DNA from: Ceratotherium simum simum
Lineage: Eukaryota; Chordata; Mammalia; Perissodactyla; Rhinocerotidae
Direction: 5' to 3'
Assembly (NCBI RefSeq): GCF_000283155.1
Contig: NW_004454163.1
Location: 23,464,977 to 23,528,976, forward strand
Length of the DNA: 64,000 nucleotides
Shown: positions 10,357 to 21,240 of the stretch, in pieces
How the letters are laid out: each line of letters starts with the position of its first letter
How positions within the stretch are numbered: the first letter of the stretch is position 1
Notes under the pieces: generated by a model
Seen by the model: the letters and a program-made list of their open reading frames with translations, nothing else
Told to the model about the DNA's origin: nothing
Databases searched by the model: none
Program-made: the position numbers and the translations under genes

Positions 10357-10483
10357 TCAGGCGTCATCTCCACTGTCCATTTCAACATCCATCTCTTCTG
10401 CATCAGCAGCTCGTGACAAGATGTCAGCCATCAGTGCTTCTTCCAGTTTCTTCCGCACTTGTTGTACTCGCTCTTCCTGTTTC
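10357..10483 (-). CDS. MBD2: MBD2 exon 6 coding part: C-terminal coiled coil, acidic tail and stop
   Basis: The last 41 residues and TGA are encoded here, after one base that completes the split Arg codon. The sequence is KQEERVQQVRKKLEEALMAD, then ILSRAADAEEMDVEMDSGDDA. The VQQVRKKLEEALMADIL heptads form the short antiparallel coiled coil that pairs with GATAD2A/p66-alpha and brings in CHD4 (known for MBD2). The acceptor is TATAAAG/GAAACAG, and its polypyrimidine tract is poor near the AG. The exon runs past the stop to a donor, GATCAG/GTAAGC, at 10345, so the stop lies in the penultimate exon. From memory the human tail reads AADTEEMDIEMDSGDEA, which would mean three conservative substitutions (Thr to Ala, Ile to Val, Glu to Asp). 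Confidence 0.97.
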
Positions 10484-12301
10484 CTTTATAAAAATAGAAT
10501 AAAAAGACACTGATAATTTGGCAAATAATGGAAATATGAAGCTGCTACTAAAAGTTTATCTTTACTTCAAAATCATAAAAATTCCTGAGAAAAACACATT
10601 TCCTTCTGCTCAGACTTTGCAAAAGTTGCTTCTACACTCACAAAACCAAATCACGCAAGGGACAAGCCTTGCCAGAAAGAAGGATATTCAGACAGGTGGG
10701 TATCCCTCATCTCAAAGAGAATTCTCATAGGAGTAGATTCATTTCAGTGACCTTTCCCACTTCAAGAATTTCAAGTATGTGAAGATTTGGGGTTATTCCT
10801 ATAAAGGAAAATTAGAAATAACTTGGAAGCAGAGATAGAAGAGAGAAGTAATATGGAAAATAAAGAAAAGGGATTTGTTCAATGAAGCATTGAGAAAGAT
10901 GGAGGAAGTGGGGGCATAATAAGCTGGAATTTAGTCTGGCATTCTATGGCTATGTTAGGGGAAAGCCAGTCTCCCCTGGGTTCCCAGGCCTGCTGGCAAC
11001 AGACCATCATGAAGGAGCCAAGACCACAGGATGCTACAAACAAAGAACAGAAACTGAAAGGCATCTCATCAACTGAGATAAGCTGAGTAGGTTAAGAACA
11101 TGCCACAAGTTCCTCTGTGTCTTGGGGATTGCAATGGGACCTCAAAAGTGAGAGTTAATAATGCCAAGTCATAAAAAAACGTTCTGAACCATTAGATGGA
11201 AAGCAAAGCACAGGAAGAAAGGCTATTGGTATGCACTTAATCTTAAAAAAGCAGAAAAAATTTGAGAGGAGCACCCTGACAGAGCAAGAGAGGGATGCCT
11301 AATACAGTTCTCGCAAGCAAAGATGGTGAATAGAATTTCACATGGAGAAGCAAAGGTTGAAGGAACACAAGAGAAGGGAGAAGACTGGTAAGTAAAAGTC
11401 TTAGAAATAACAAGAAAGAGAAAGAGGCAAAGGCACAGGTGGGAGAGTTAGCTTGGACCAAGGACGAATTGTCTCCTGAGACCAGAGGAAATGTGGTTAG
11501 GAAGGATGCAGAGCGGGAGATGGAGCAGCCCAGTGACAAGGAAGAGACGCAACAAGGAATACTGAGTGCACTACTGAAAAATAAGTGATTTTCTCCAGCA
11601 ATATCGAGGAAGACAAATTGCAGCACTGCCCCAAACCTAGGAAAGCAGAAGGGTAGAGTAGCGATGTTCCGGAAGATGCCACTAAGATTCACTGAGTTAT
11701 TCACTCCTTGGGTGCTCAACCAGTTGTAAAGCTACATTTATATATTCCAGCGTACATGTCTCTTTATCTCATGAAACTATGTCCAAGGTGGTCAAGTTAA
11801 CATATATTGCGTAGCCACAAAAACTTTAGATGTCATCTTTATTAAACTCTAAAAACAGCACAAAGAGTTAAAAGGTATAGATTTCTACTTTTTAAAAGAA
11901 TTTTCAGAAAGAGATAGGCTGTCACTGAGTTAGTCTGAGCTCTATAGCCTCTGTCATATTAAAATAAACTGGAGTTGGACAGATTTTCATGTAGTGTGGC
12001 ACGGTCAAGGACAAGTTGTTTATTTCTTATATAGTTAGTCTTGCCTCTGGCTCAGCGGCTCAAGGTTTATGACAAATAGCATATCAGTCTCTCTGGCAGT
12101 CTCTCACTCCTAACAACAGAGTATGAGAATCTGCACAACTGCCCTAGAGTAATCCCACTGGGAAGACAAAGAAAATGGAGTGAAGAGTGCTTTTGGCTGG
12201 AGAAGTATATCCTAAACTCTAACGTTTACTGTCAATTCTCTTTTGTCTTGAGCATCATTTCCCATATTTATCAAAGCAGAAATTAAATAATGTCCCCACT
12301 G

Positions 12302-12868
12302 TGGTAGGCAGAGTTCTAACACAGTCCCCAAGAGGCCCGTCCCTGACCCCGTATACACTCGTTGTATAATTCCCTCCCTTTAAGGGCAAGCAGAACTTGT
12401 GAATGTGATGGGATATCACTCCATGATTAGGTTACTAATCAATTGATGTTGAGTTCATCAAAAGACAGATGATCTTAGAGGGTCTGACCTAATAAGAAGA
12501 GCCCCTAAAAGGGGCTGAGCCCTTCCTGAAAGAAGTGGGAATATGGAGGGAGCCATGGGGCAAGGAACTGCTGACAGCCTCTAACCGCTGAGAACAGCCC
12601 CCATTCCACAGCCAACAAGAGAAGAAGGGCCTCAGTCCTACAGCTGCAAGGAAATGAACTGTGCAACAACCATAGGAGTTGAAAGAGGACCCTGAGCTCC
12701 AGAAGAGAATGCAGGCCAACAAACACTGATTCAGCCTTGTAAGACCCTGGGCAGGGAATCCAGTCATGCCAGGCTCAGACTTTTTAATCCACAGAACTGT
12801 GAGCTGTAAATGGGTGCTGTTTTAAGCTGCTAAATTTGTGAGAATTTGTTACTCGACAATTAAATCAA
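12302..12868 (+). mobile_element. Solitary LTR-like element (ancient endogenous retrovirus-derived, ERVL/MaLR class)
   Basis: The 570-bp block starts TGGTAGGCAGAGTTCTAA and contains GTATAATTCCCTCCCTTTAA, CATCAAAAGACAGATGAT, CTAAAAGGGGCTGAGCC and TTTTAAGCTGCTAAATTTG, ending GTTACTCGACAATTAAATC. These are landmarks of an old mammalian LTR family whose exact name I cannot fix. No internal retroviral genes flank it, so it is a solitary LTR in intron 5, antisense to MBD2. It encodes nothing functional. Confidence 0.65.
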
Positions 12869-13382
12869 GTGGGTAATTTGTTAGACAAGTTTATTCTAAG
12901 AGGAAATCATGCAGATCTGGCTTTGAGATAGTCTCCTCTACTTTCAAAAGATCTGTTGTTGGGGCCATCCACATTCCTATGCTATCACTCAAAGAACCTC
13001 AGTCAACACCCATAATGACCTGGTAAAATCTCTGCTGATTAACTGGGTTCTCATTCTAAGACAGATAAGAACTTGTCTCCTGAGTAATTTCCTTCCTCAA
13101 GGGTAAGAATAATCCAAAGAGCAAGTTGATTCCTCTCCTTGATTTTACATTCTGTTTCTCTTAAAAAATAACTGATCATAAATTCTACATATCAAGGCAT
13201 CTGAATGCAACACTGAACCATTCTACATCTCTGCAAGAGGAACTACTTTAAAACCCAGGAAGGGCTTTCCAATTATAAACCTAGCTAGACTCATGCATTT
13301 AAAAACATTCTCATGCCAGCTTTTACGTACTTGGGAAAAAAAAATACAAACATAAAACATTTATTAATTATATGATTCGAAA

Positions 13383-13396
13383 GTGCCATCTGCTGG
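13383..13396 (-). promoter_or_regulatory. Candidate CTCF site (perfect consensus match)
   Basis: The minus strand reads CCAGCAGATGGCAC, which fits the CTCF core CCASYAGRKGGCRS at all 14 positions. It lies in intron 5, about 940 bp from exon 5. Sequence match only; occupancy is unknown. Confidence 0.5.
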
Positions 13397-14334
13397 TGTT
13401 GTCTAGGAATAATATTCCAGTAACACTTTATGATTTACATTCAGAGGATAGAAATAGTGAACTATACACGCTGATTTTTAAAGAAAATACAGTATACTAC
13501 ACTATCCTTATAAAGTAATGATACTGAAGTTCATAAATCCCATATAAGAATTTGTTTGTGGTCTTAATATCTGGAATAGTTTTAAGTCTCCTGAGCAAGG
13601 GTTTGCTTATAATTTCTGGGCCCTATCAATCTGAATTGTATGTTTTCCTTTCACTGTTTGCTGCTAAAAACCTCATTTGTGGCCCAGCCTTGGAAAGAGT
13701 AGAAGATATTACTAGATGCAGCTATGGCCTTCCTCATCCCTTCACCCTTTGCTTGATCTTTCCCTTTTACTTCTCATCTAGCTTTATTGTGTGTGTGTCT
13801 TTGGAGCCACCTGAAATCTTTACTGGAAACAACGTGAAGTAGAGATAAATAAATCTCTAAATTGAGCTGAAGTGAGGTAAACATAATCAAGACAAGTAAT
13901 TGAACCGTGAAAACACAACTGAGCTTAAAGAGCACGGCTCAGATCTGCTTTAGAGACTGGTTTGCAGACAAACCAATGTAAGCAATCAGAAAAGGCATAA
14001 CTGAGTGAAACGGGTTCTTCAGAACAGAAAAGCAGAACCCCAAATTGCAAAAGACGCTGCAAAATCGATGCATAGAGAGTACGACCAACCTGTCCTTTGG
14101 ACATGATGGTGATGATACCCCTTATACACAGCACTTCTACCTTTGCACAGATGGATTTGTTTTAAATGTCCTATATCACCTTCCATTAGTTTCACAAAAG
14201 CTTTGTAAAAAAAAAAAATGTATAACTTTCTGATTGATTCATCTCTTACTAGATGTGCCATTGAACCTAATAGGCAGTATAAAATTTAACAAATGTAAAA
14301 AACATCTTTTTGAAGTTATGTTAAACGGCCTCAC

Positions 14335-14512
14335 CTAATGTCTTCATCTGTGACAATGAAAGCCTTGCAGAGGGGTTGAGATGTGTTAAGCCAAACAGCA
14401 GGGTTCTTTTCCACAGCAGCGGAGACTTGCCCTGTGATGGGTGCAGAGCTTGTGTGCAGAGCACTGGCAACAGCAGACAAAAGGGTCTCATCATTACTAC
14501 CCGGACCAACTC
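14335..14512 (-). CDS. MBD2: MBD2 exon 5: C-terminal domain, NuRD-binding segment
   Basis: This 178-nt exon holds 58 whole codons flanked by split Gly and Arg codons. It encodes GVGPGSNDETLLSAVASALH, a Ser/Thr/Pro stretch around TSSAPITGQVSAAVEKNP, then VWLNTSQPLCKAFIVTDEDI (about residues 311-370). The alternating hydrophobic ETLLSAVASAL helix and the AVWLNTSQPLCKAFIVT motif are characteristic of MBD2/MBD3. The last residues lead into the coiled coil completed by exon 6. The acceptor is ATTGCAG/GAGTTG and the donor is ACATTAG/GTGAGG. Another reading frame on the same strand is also open across the whole exon, but only the frame given matches the family and joins the neighbouring exons. Confidence 0.97.
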
Positions 14513-15160
14513 CTGCAATTAGAAATATGTACTAGTTAAAGGAAACTTCTAGATGTGCTAAAACATCTAAAACCTTATGTAACCTAAAACAACAGATATT
14601 TTTATGTTCAGTTGGGGTCACATATTTAAAACTGACACAAGCCAAAGCAGCAAAGGATAAGATTATATCTACTTAATAGTTATTATACACCAAAAAATTA
14701 ACATTAAACAAACACTAATAAAATAGCTGAGCATTTTAATAAAACTTTAAAAAACATTTTCCAAGGTACTAAACTTTTAAAAAGTTGGCTACATTTCCTC
14801 AAGCAAGGTCAATTATTTTAATGATCTAAGTCCCTTCTAAAGTCACATTATACTCAAGTATCCCTATTAATGTATCCCTAGAGTCCTGTAGCTTTGAATG
14901 TTAATTTCTAGCAATAGCTCAACACGTATCTTCTTTGTTTTGGGACTTCAAAGGAAAAGCCAATGCAAGTATGCTGTACCTGCAGCTTTAACAGCTGTTT
15001 CAAAAACCTAACAAAATATCCAAATGAATAGATTTAATAATTGCACACCTTGACTACTTGTGGGAGACTGACACCATGGCCATATTTAAACACTTCAAGT
15101 CCTAACCTTGTTAAACTAGTTAAAGCAATAACTTCCAAGAACACAGAGGGATGAGAGAAT

Positions 15161-15348
15161 ATTATAATATGAATAATATTATTCATGATAATCATGAATG
15201 ATAGAATATATAATAATAATATTCATACTCATATTCAATAATATTAAATAATATTCATTATAAAAAAATTCATAATAATCATGAATGACATAATAATATA
15301 ATAACATTATTATAATATGAATAATATTATTCATAATAATCATGAATT
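15161..15348. repeat. AT-rich array with duplicated palindromes
   Basis: A 26-bp block (15161-15186) recurs exactly at 15309-15334. Each copy contains the perfect 18-bp palindrome ATGAATAATATTATTCAT, extended to 20 bp in the second. A related unit, TTCATAATAATCATGAAT, occurs near 15182, 15271 and 15330. The whole tract is almost free of G and C. Confidence 0.85.
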
Positions 15349-15867
15349 ATGAGGATTTTGAGCAATCCACAATATATCAAGATTCAGAAGCCGAAGTTCT
15401 AATACTTGAAAAATAATGCTTCTCTAGAACTTGCAATTAACGTATGATATGACAGGCACACTAGCAACTGAGTTCTCCACCCCAGATCCCACTTGCTGCT
15501 GTTCCTGGACCAAGGTGCATCTGTTCCCACTGCCACCTGCAGCACCAGTTTGTGGAGGGAGAAGCAGAAGGAGAGCTGTTAGCTGTTCTTTTGATAAGAG
15601 AGCAGAGAAAGAGCAAGTGCTGGGGCCAGATGCTGGTTTGAGCAGGAAGCTTGGGAAATTCTGCCACTCAGCTGCATTTCGTTCTAACAGCAGCACATGG
15701 GTTAATTTACATGATGAGCCTAACCTAAAGCCAAAATTTTTACACAGAAAAAAAAAAATCTTAGGTAATACACTGCACTGAAGCATCGCTGCAACATACA
15801 ACTTATCGTGACATTTTCTCTGGGTTTACTAAAACACAAGAGGTATGCCATCCAGCAAGGCAATCCC

Positions 15868-15945
15868 CCAGAGTTAAGACCTTGTCTCAGTCATTTCTGA
15901 CTCCACAGCATCTAACACAGAGCCTGGCACACAGTAGGTACAGCT
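15868..15945 (+). mobile_element. L2 LINE extreme 3' end
   Basis: CACAGCATCTAACACAGAGC and CTGGCACACAGTAGGTACAG match the L2 terminus. It ends about 20 bp from the exon 4 donor. Confidence 0.6.
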
Positions 15946-15965
15946 CAGTTGAACTTGCATAATAC

Positions 15966-16056
15966 CTTGAAGACCTTTAGGTAGTTCCATGGTTTTTATA
16001 ATTTGTTCTGTTACATCTGATGCACTAAGTCCTTGTAGCCTCTTCTCCCAGAAAAG
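15966..16056 (-). CDS. MBD2: MBD2 exon 4: start of the MBD2/MBD3 C-terminal domain
   Basis: This 91-nt exon has 30 codons plus the first base of a Gly codon. It encodes LFWEKRLQGLSASD, then VTEQIIKTMELPKGLQ (about residues 281-310). It begins the MBD_C family region shared with MBD3. The helix around LFWEKRLQGL and the ELPKGLQ turn are invariant hallmarks. This region helps tether the NuRD core rather than contacting DNA. The acceptor is CTTACAG/CTTTTC and the donor is CTTCAAG/GTATT. A short plus-strand L2 end lies only about 20 bp beyond the donor (15868-15945). The next exon is 1.45 kb away, so exons 4, 5 and 6 form a compact cluster. Length is 1 mod 3, so skipping it alone would shift the frame. 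Confidence 0.96.
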
Positions 16057-16854
16057 CTGTAAGGCAAAACATCACTGTTAATAGATACATTCTTGGAACA
16101 AGAAAGTAGCGCATCGATGCTGCTGAATAATGAAATTGAAATCATTTCAATAGTTTCCTAATGTCCTCATTTTTTTCCTTATAAAAAGCTAAGTGATACT
16201 CCAAACATGAATTACTTCAACATATCGTAATTCTTTCAAATGATATTACTCAAAAAATGTTTTGTTATTTTATACAACCTATTCACTTGTTACAGTACTA
16301 GAGATTGTTATATGCTGCATACTATATATAGTTCTTCATAAGGTATCTTCCAAAAAATATAACTTGAATTTTTTAAAGATTCATTTGGCATGAAAATTTA
16401 GTGTTGTAATTTATCAGGGAAAAGAAAACAAATTATATTACATAATACCCCTTTATCCAATATCATTAGGGAAAGAGCTCCTCCATGTATGTGACTTTTC
16501 CATGACACTCAAGTTTAGCCCTTTAGTATACTTTAAGGGGAAAAGGGGCCATTTTTTACAGAAACTTTTCTAAAATGTCTTACATACTTCCTCGCTTTTT
16601 AAACAGGATGTCAAGTTCATGCGTGACTTTCTCTCTGTTGCACAGAGCCTGGGCCGCCTTAGTCACTCAGTGGCCCCAGGATCATTCTGGGCATCAGTGA
16701 GCACACTGAAGGCTCTTCATGCCCTGTGAGGATTCTGAGGTATGCAATTGCTTATTCAAACACTAAATGGTCCAAGACAGTTCTGCTATTTGATTTTATC
16801 TCCTTTGTATACTTTATTCTCTCTCCCAGTTAGCTATTACTTCTCAGTAATGTC

Positions 16855-16980
16855 TTTCATCCATTCAACATATATTTATTGAGTTCCTACTATGTGCTGT
16901 GCTTGCCCTGTGGATGCAACTGAGGATAAGATAGACAGTGTCTTGGTCCTCAAGCCTCATCTCTTTTCTAGTCTGTTTTG
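16855..16980 (-). mobile_element. L2 LINE 3' end
   Basis: Plus-strand reading: CATCCATTCAACATATATTT, ATTGAGTTCCTACTATGTGC, GTCCTCAAGCC. This is the reverse complement of an L2 tail. Confidence 0.65.
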
Positions 16981-16989
16981 TATCTACTA

Positions 16990-17115
16990 CAGCCAAAAAA
17001 ACAGATAAAAGAATTCCTTAGGACTCCACGTATCTGTCTTTAATCCTGATACCCAGGACCTGTCACATACTAGGTACTGAAAAAATATTTGTGTGAGTGA
17101 GTGACTGAAAATGGG
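16990..17115 (+). mobile_element. L2 LINE 3' end, opposite orientation to its neighbour
   Basis: GACCTGTCACATACTAGGTA and AAAATATTTGTGTGAGTGAG match the L2 terminus. The two L2 pieces at 16855-17115 are inverted relative to each other. Confidence 0.55.
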
Positions 17116-17164
17116 AGTAACTGAACTCAGAATTAGGATCTTAAGGGACACACAAACCCAAGGC

Positions 17165-17335
17165 AGAACCCCAGCTCTAGATGTATGACCTTGGCCAAGT
17201 TCTATAACCTCAGAAGCTTCAACTTCCTCTTCTGTAAAATGTAGCAGCAATGACTATCACATAAGATTATTATTGGGATTAAATATGGCAATGTACAGAA
17301 AGCACCTGTCACATAGTAGGCATATGGTTTATTGT
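17165..17335 (-). mobile_element. MIR SINE
   Basis: Plus-strand reading: CCCCAGCTCTAGATGTATGA, CCTTGGCCAAGTTCTATAAC, CTTCCTCTTCTGTAAAATGT and ATTATTGGGATTAAATATGG, then TCACATAGTAGGC. Clear antisense MIR. Confidence 0.78.
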
Positions 17336-18294
17336 ATTTACTTTTAGCAAATTTTGGCCACTCTAAGGGTTTTCAGGCTTATATTCTGACTTCTGGGTAT
17401 ATGTAAAGTGTCAGATAACTGCCCTCCAGACAAATGAGAAGATACAGTAAAATACTTCTATTTATGACAGAATAGTAATATGTTGGATTTATAATAACCT
17501 TAATGCTAGCACCAAGAGTAACCTGCAACAGAATGTTTCACTCTCCTCTGAAGACCTTCGGTACATGGTAACATCTCCTTACATCTCCCTACAAATTACA
17601 TCATCAACAGAATATGCGGTCAATGTGAACAAGTCACCAACAGGAGGACATGAATAATCATCATGGGTAAAAATAGTTAGGTGAAGGTAATAATTTCATG
17701 AATGTGATAAATGTCCCAAGAAACTTTGCCTGCTTTCTGTTTTCTCTTTGGGAGAATAATATCATCTATGCTTTGAATATCACAACTATAGGAAAAAACA
17801 AGGAAAATAAAAGCTAGTTAATTCCTAATGAAAAAGTATTCAGAGGAATCAGTGAGTATGAGATTACTAAGCACTTTTATAATAAAATTATATACATATA
17901 TATACATAATTTAATTTGAAAAAATAAATCAACACTACCAAAACACAAAGCATGGGAATTATGTACAGATAGAATTGCTAACATTTTACACCTAAAAATT
18001 CCAATTCCAGATAGCAAAAGTCAAATTTTTTACATTCTATCATTTTTAGTTCTTAATTTTTAAATTCCTGTTAATAAGAAGGAAAATGATACAAAAATTT
18101 AAAAGGAGAATTTTGCAAAAGATATCTTGGCTTGAGAAATAGAGGTTGGGCTCTAGATTACATCAAGTCCTGGTACCACCACATGACATCTGATAGCCCT
18201 CACTAAATCTCAAGTTGAATGTGATACGCACTGATGACCTCTTTATAAATGAAATGCTTATGCCATGAAAATAGAGACAAATACATCTCTATAT

Positions 18295-18334
18295 GTTTGT
18301 GTGTGGTGTGTGCGTGCATGTGTGTGTGTGTGTA
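18295..18334. repeat. GT microsatellite
   Basis: Interrupted (TG)n with GC and AT interruptions and a pure GTGTGTGTGTGTGT core. Likely length-polymorphic. It lies in intron 3. Confidence 0.85.
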
Positions 18335-18629
18335 TTGCTCCCAGAGGAGGGGGTGGGTAGTGAGAAAGGGCAGAGAAGGAAAGGAGGCCAGTTTGAGGAA
18401 AGAAAACATTTAACTGGTCAAGGTCACCACTGCTTCCTCTCCAACCTTTCCACTATTTATTCAAAGCTAATAAACTCACATAATTTTTATGAGAACTGAA
18501 ACAGTCTTCGTGAGATAAATGTCTGTTTATATCTCAATATGTTCCTAACTCACCTTCTCTACATCCGTCTTCTCAGATTCCTGTTTTGCATTGTTTGTTT
18601 TGGGGAGGGAAGATTCTTTGCATTTTAAA

Positions 18630-18825
18630 ATATTTTGAAAATGCACATAGAGCAGGCATTATGCTAAGTGAAGAAGCCAGTCTTTTACATACTGTATGAT
18701 TCAGTTTATATGACATTCTGAAAAAGGCAAAACCATCGAATGGTTACTGGGGGTTAGGGGTCTGACTACACAGCGTTGGCACAAGGGAATTCTTTGGGGT
18801 GCTAGAATTGTACTTTCTGGTTTTT
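18630..18825 (+). mobile_element. Degenerate L1 3' UTR fragment
   Basis: GCTAAGTGAAGAAGCCAGTC, TACTGTATGATTCAGTTTAT, AATGGTTACTGGGGGTTAGG. This is the L1M-type 3' region just after ORF2. Confidence 0.65.
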
Positions 18826-20224
18826 TGTAAACAAAAACTTTATCCAGCTGATACAATTACCATTTTCTCTTTCTTTCCAAGCCAGTTCCTCAAGGAATGA
18901 TCAATATGCACTATCTCCATTCCCCTGGGCCCCTTTCAACTTCCATGAATTTTCACTACATTTACTCTAAAAGTCAGCCAGCTCCTCTTACCAAATTCAA
19001 TGACCTTTCCTCACTATCTCTAGTCACTTTATAGGCCTGAATGCTGTAGAGGGGAGCCAGGGAAGGGAGAGGTCTTTCTCTGCCTAAATTTAAAATTTCC
19101 TGATCTACTCATTTATGAATTCCATGTTTTTACTAGGTGATTAATTGTGGTCATCTGGAGTTCTCCTTACTGTATGACTTCCCCCAACCATTAGGAGTCT
19201 AAAGACAATAATATTGAAAAGATGAGTCTCCCTATATTTATAAGGAGTTCCCCTCTACAATAGATATCTAGTCTCTTCCACCACACTTTGATAAACACCA
19301 CTGCTTTCATAAATTCTAACCTACCGATGAAAATCTGCCAAATCCAACAATTTTCTCAATTTAATCTTGCTGCCTTGTGTGAGGCCAAATAATCAATGTA
19401 ATATCTATAAGGGGCAGTGATTTAATATTTGGAGTAACTCCCAAAATGTGCTATCACCTTCAGTTATTACATCCCTTTCTAATCCCTACTAATCGGATCC
19501 CCCAGTTGCCTCATGATATCTTGCTCTCTTTGTCACCCTCCAATATATAAGAAAATTGGATAGCTCCCCTATGTGCATCACTTTATATTGTCAACAGTCT
19601 GGGCAATGCTCTATCAGTAAATCAGGCGATGGAGAAGGATAGGATGGGTTTAAAAATCATCCAGAACCACAAAGTGTCTAAAATAACAGTGACAGGGGCA
19701 GTACAGCTTTGCAGAAACCATCTGACTAGAAACTGGAGTTCATCTCTACACCTTTGCTCCTCCCATAGATGTAGTAAGCACATCTGCGGCAACAGTGGAG
19801 GCACAGCTGCACGTGCTTTATCTATGCATCTATCCCAGAGGACAAACAAGATGGTGTGTTACCAAAGGTGCTTATCTAGTGAGAGGAATGATCAAATCTG
19901 CTTCCTCCAAGTAAAACCAACCCAGACTACAGCGCAGCGTTTTCTTTTCTTAATTGCTGTGGATTTAGCTGGGACTTTGAGGGATTTGTGCAACTTGCCT
20001 TACAAAGTATATCCAAAGAAGAGGATGAGGAAGAAACAGGGATCACAAACAACTCCTCACAACCACACACGAACACACATCCCTATTCTGATGCTGAGAA
20101 CTGAGGCTGGTCGTGTTTATTAGCTCTGTCCTCCATCATCCTGAGCTTACAATTCTCTGAAGGGATTTGTGCTCATTTGGGGAAGTCAGAACAGGATGGT
20201 TTACTGGACAAAAGTAACTAGAGG

Positions 20225-20570
20225 ATCGATCCAAATTCAAGAAATATTCTCTGAGTGCCCATTATACGCAAAGTATGCTGCTAGGATGGTTTTTAGGATA
20301 ATTGGCGATCGCTGCCCTCTAGGAGCTTACTGATTAGTGGAAAACTAGCAAAACACCAAAAGGTAGACTGTGATAACTACAACAATGAAGATATAAAATT
20401 AACTTCAATTTGGGAACATCGGGGAAGGCTTTTAGGAAGAGGTAGCCCTTGAAAAATGTGTACGACTTCTCTAGAGGAGGAAAGACTACTCCAAGCCAAG
20501 GAAATACCTTAAGCAAAGGCAAGGAGGTGAGGCAGAGAGCACAGACCAATATTTTTAAATGTTTTCATAT
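20225..20570 (-). mobile_element. L2 LINE 3' end
   Basis: Plus-strand reading: TCAAGAAATATTCTCTGAGT, GCCCTCTAGGAGCTTACTGA, GGGGAAGGCTTTTAGGAAGA and CAAGGCAAGGAGGTGAGGCA correspond to reverse-complemented L2. Confidence 0.62.
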
Positions 20571-21039
20571 GGAAGAATAACCAGGGTAGCTTATTTTCAA
20601 TGTGTACTCCAAGGCCTCAGCCCCAGAGAGTCTCTTCACAGGTCTGGGGTGAGGGGGCTGGTTTCATTTTATTTTCTTTTACAAATGTCTTAGGTGATTC
20701 TGATGCAGGCCCAGGGATCTTGAGAGAGACTGGTTCGGTTTGTGTTGAAAGAATGGTAGCGCACACATACAGCTGTTGTACACTGGTCACTGAGAGCTCT
20801 GAGTTTTATTCCTGATTATACCAGAAGACAAAAAATATATTATTCTATTCTCTCCTTGCAGAAGACTGGAGGAAGATATTTGCCTTTCTATTTTTCACTG
20901 CAGGAGGACATGTGTCAAAGTATATTTAAGAGTATACCAAATTGTTTAGGTGTAAATAGAGGAAGGGCTTACCCAAAGCTCTGTTTATGCCCAGTCATAT
21001 TCTCTTGGTGGAATAAGAGGAAGAGGGGGAGGCAGAGGA

Positions 21040-21240
21040 GGACAACTACCACTTACCCACCAAGCCCTTTCCATAGGCCTGGCACTGTGCTAAGTGCTTT
21101 ATGTACAGAAACTCAGTTCATCTTCCCTCCAGCATTTTGAAGAAGACATTATTAGTGCCATTTACGGTAACTTACCAAAGGTTGCACAACTAGCCAGTGG
21201 TGCAGCTGGAATTAAAACTCAGGTCAGTGTAATTCAACAG
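21040..21240 (+). mobile_element. MIR SINE
   Basis: GGCCTGGCACTGTGCTAAGT, GCTTTATGTACAG, AAAGGTTGCACAACTAGCCA, TGGTGCAGCTGGAATTAAAA. Sense MIR. Confidence 0.75.

Larger units (their letters stand above)
10484..14334 (-). other. MBD2 intron 5
   Basis: A 3.85-kb intron. It contains an LTR-like element (12302-12868), a perfect CTCF-consensus match (13383-13396) and a purine-rich tract on the plus strand around 11230-11600. The rest (10500-12300, 12870-13380, 13400-14330) has no recognised repeat or exon. Confidence 0.9.
14513..15965 (-). other. MBD2 intron 4
   Basis: A short (1.45-kb) intron between exons 4 and 5. It holds an AT-rich array with palindromes (15161-15348), a GC-richer block open in one frame on each strand (15431-15781) and a small L2 end (15868-15945). 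Confidence 0.9.

Noticed and set aside
11243..11719. 158-codon minus-strand frame in intron 5.
   Set aside because: Its Leu/Phe/Ser-rich composition simply mirrors a purine-rich plus strand. It does not match MBD2 or any family known to me.
12302..12868. Active or complete endogenous retrovirus.
   Set aside because: Only an LTR-like segment is present, with no gag, pol or env remnants next to it.
14321..14518. 65-codon minus-strand frame covering exon 5.
   Set aside because: It is out of frame with MBD2. The true frame joins exons 4 and 6 and matches the family.
19629..20123. Longest ATG-initiated plus-strand frame (164 codons) in intron 3.
   Set aside because: No family recognised, low-complexity cysteine- and basic-rich composition, and no splice or promoter context. 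A frame of this length is expected by chance in 64 kb over six frames.
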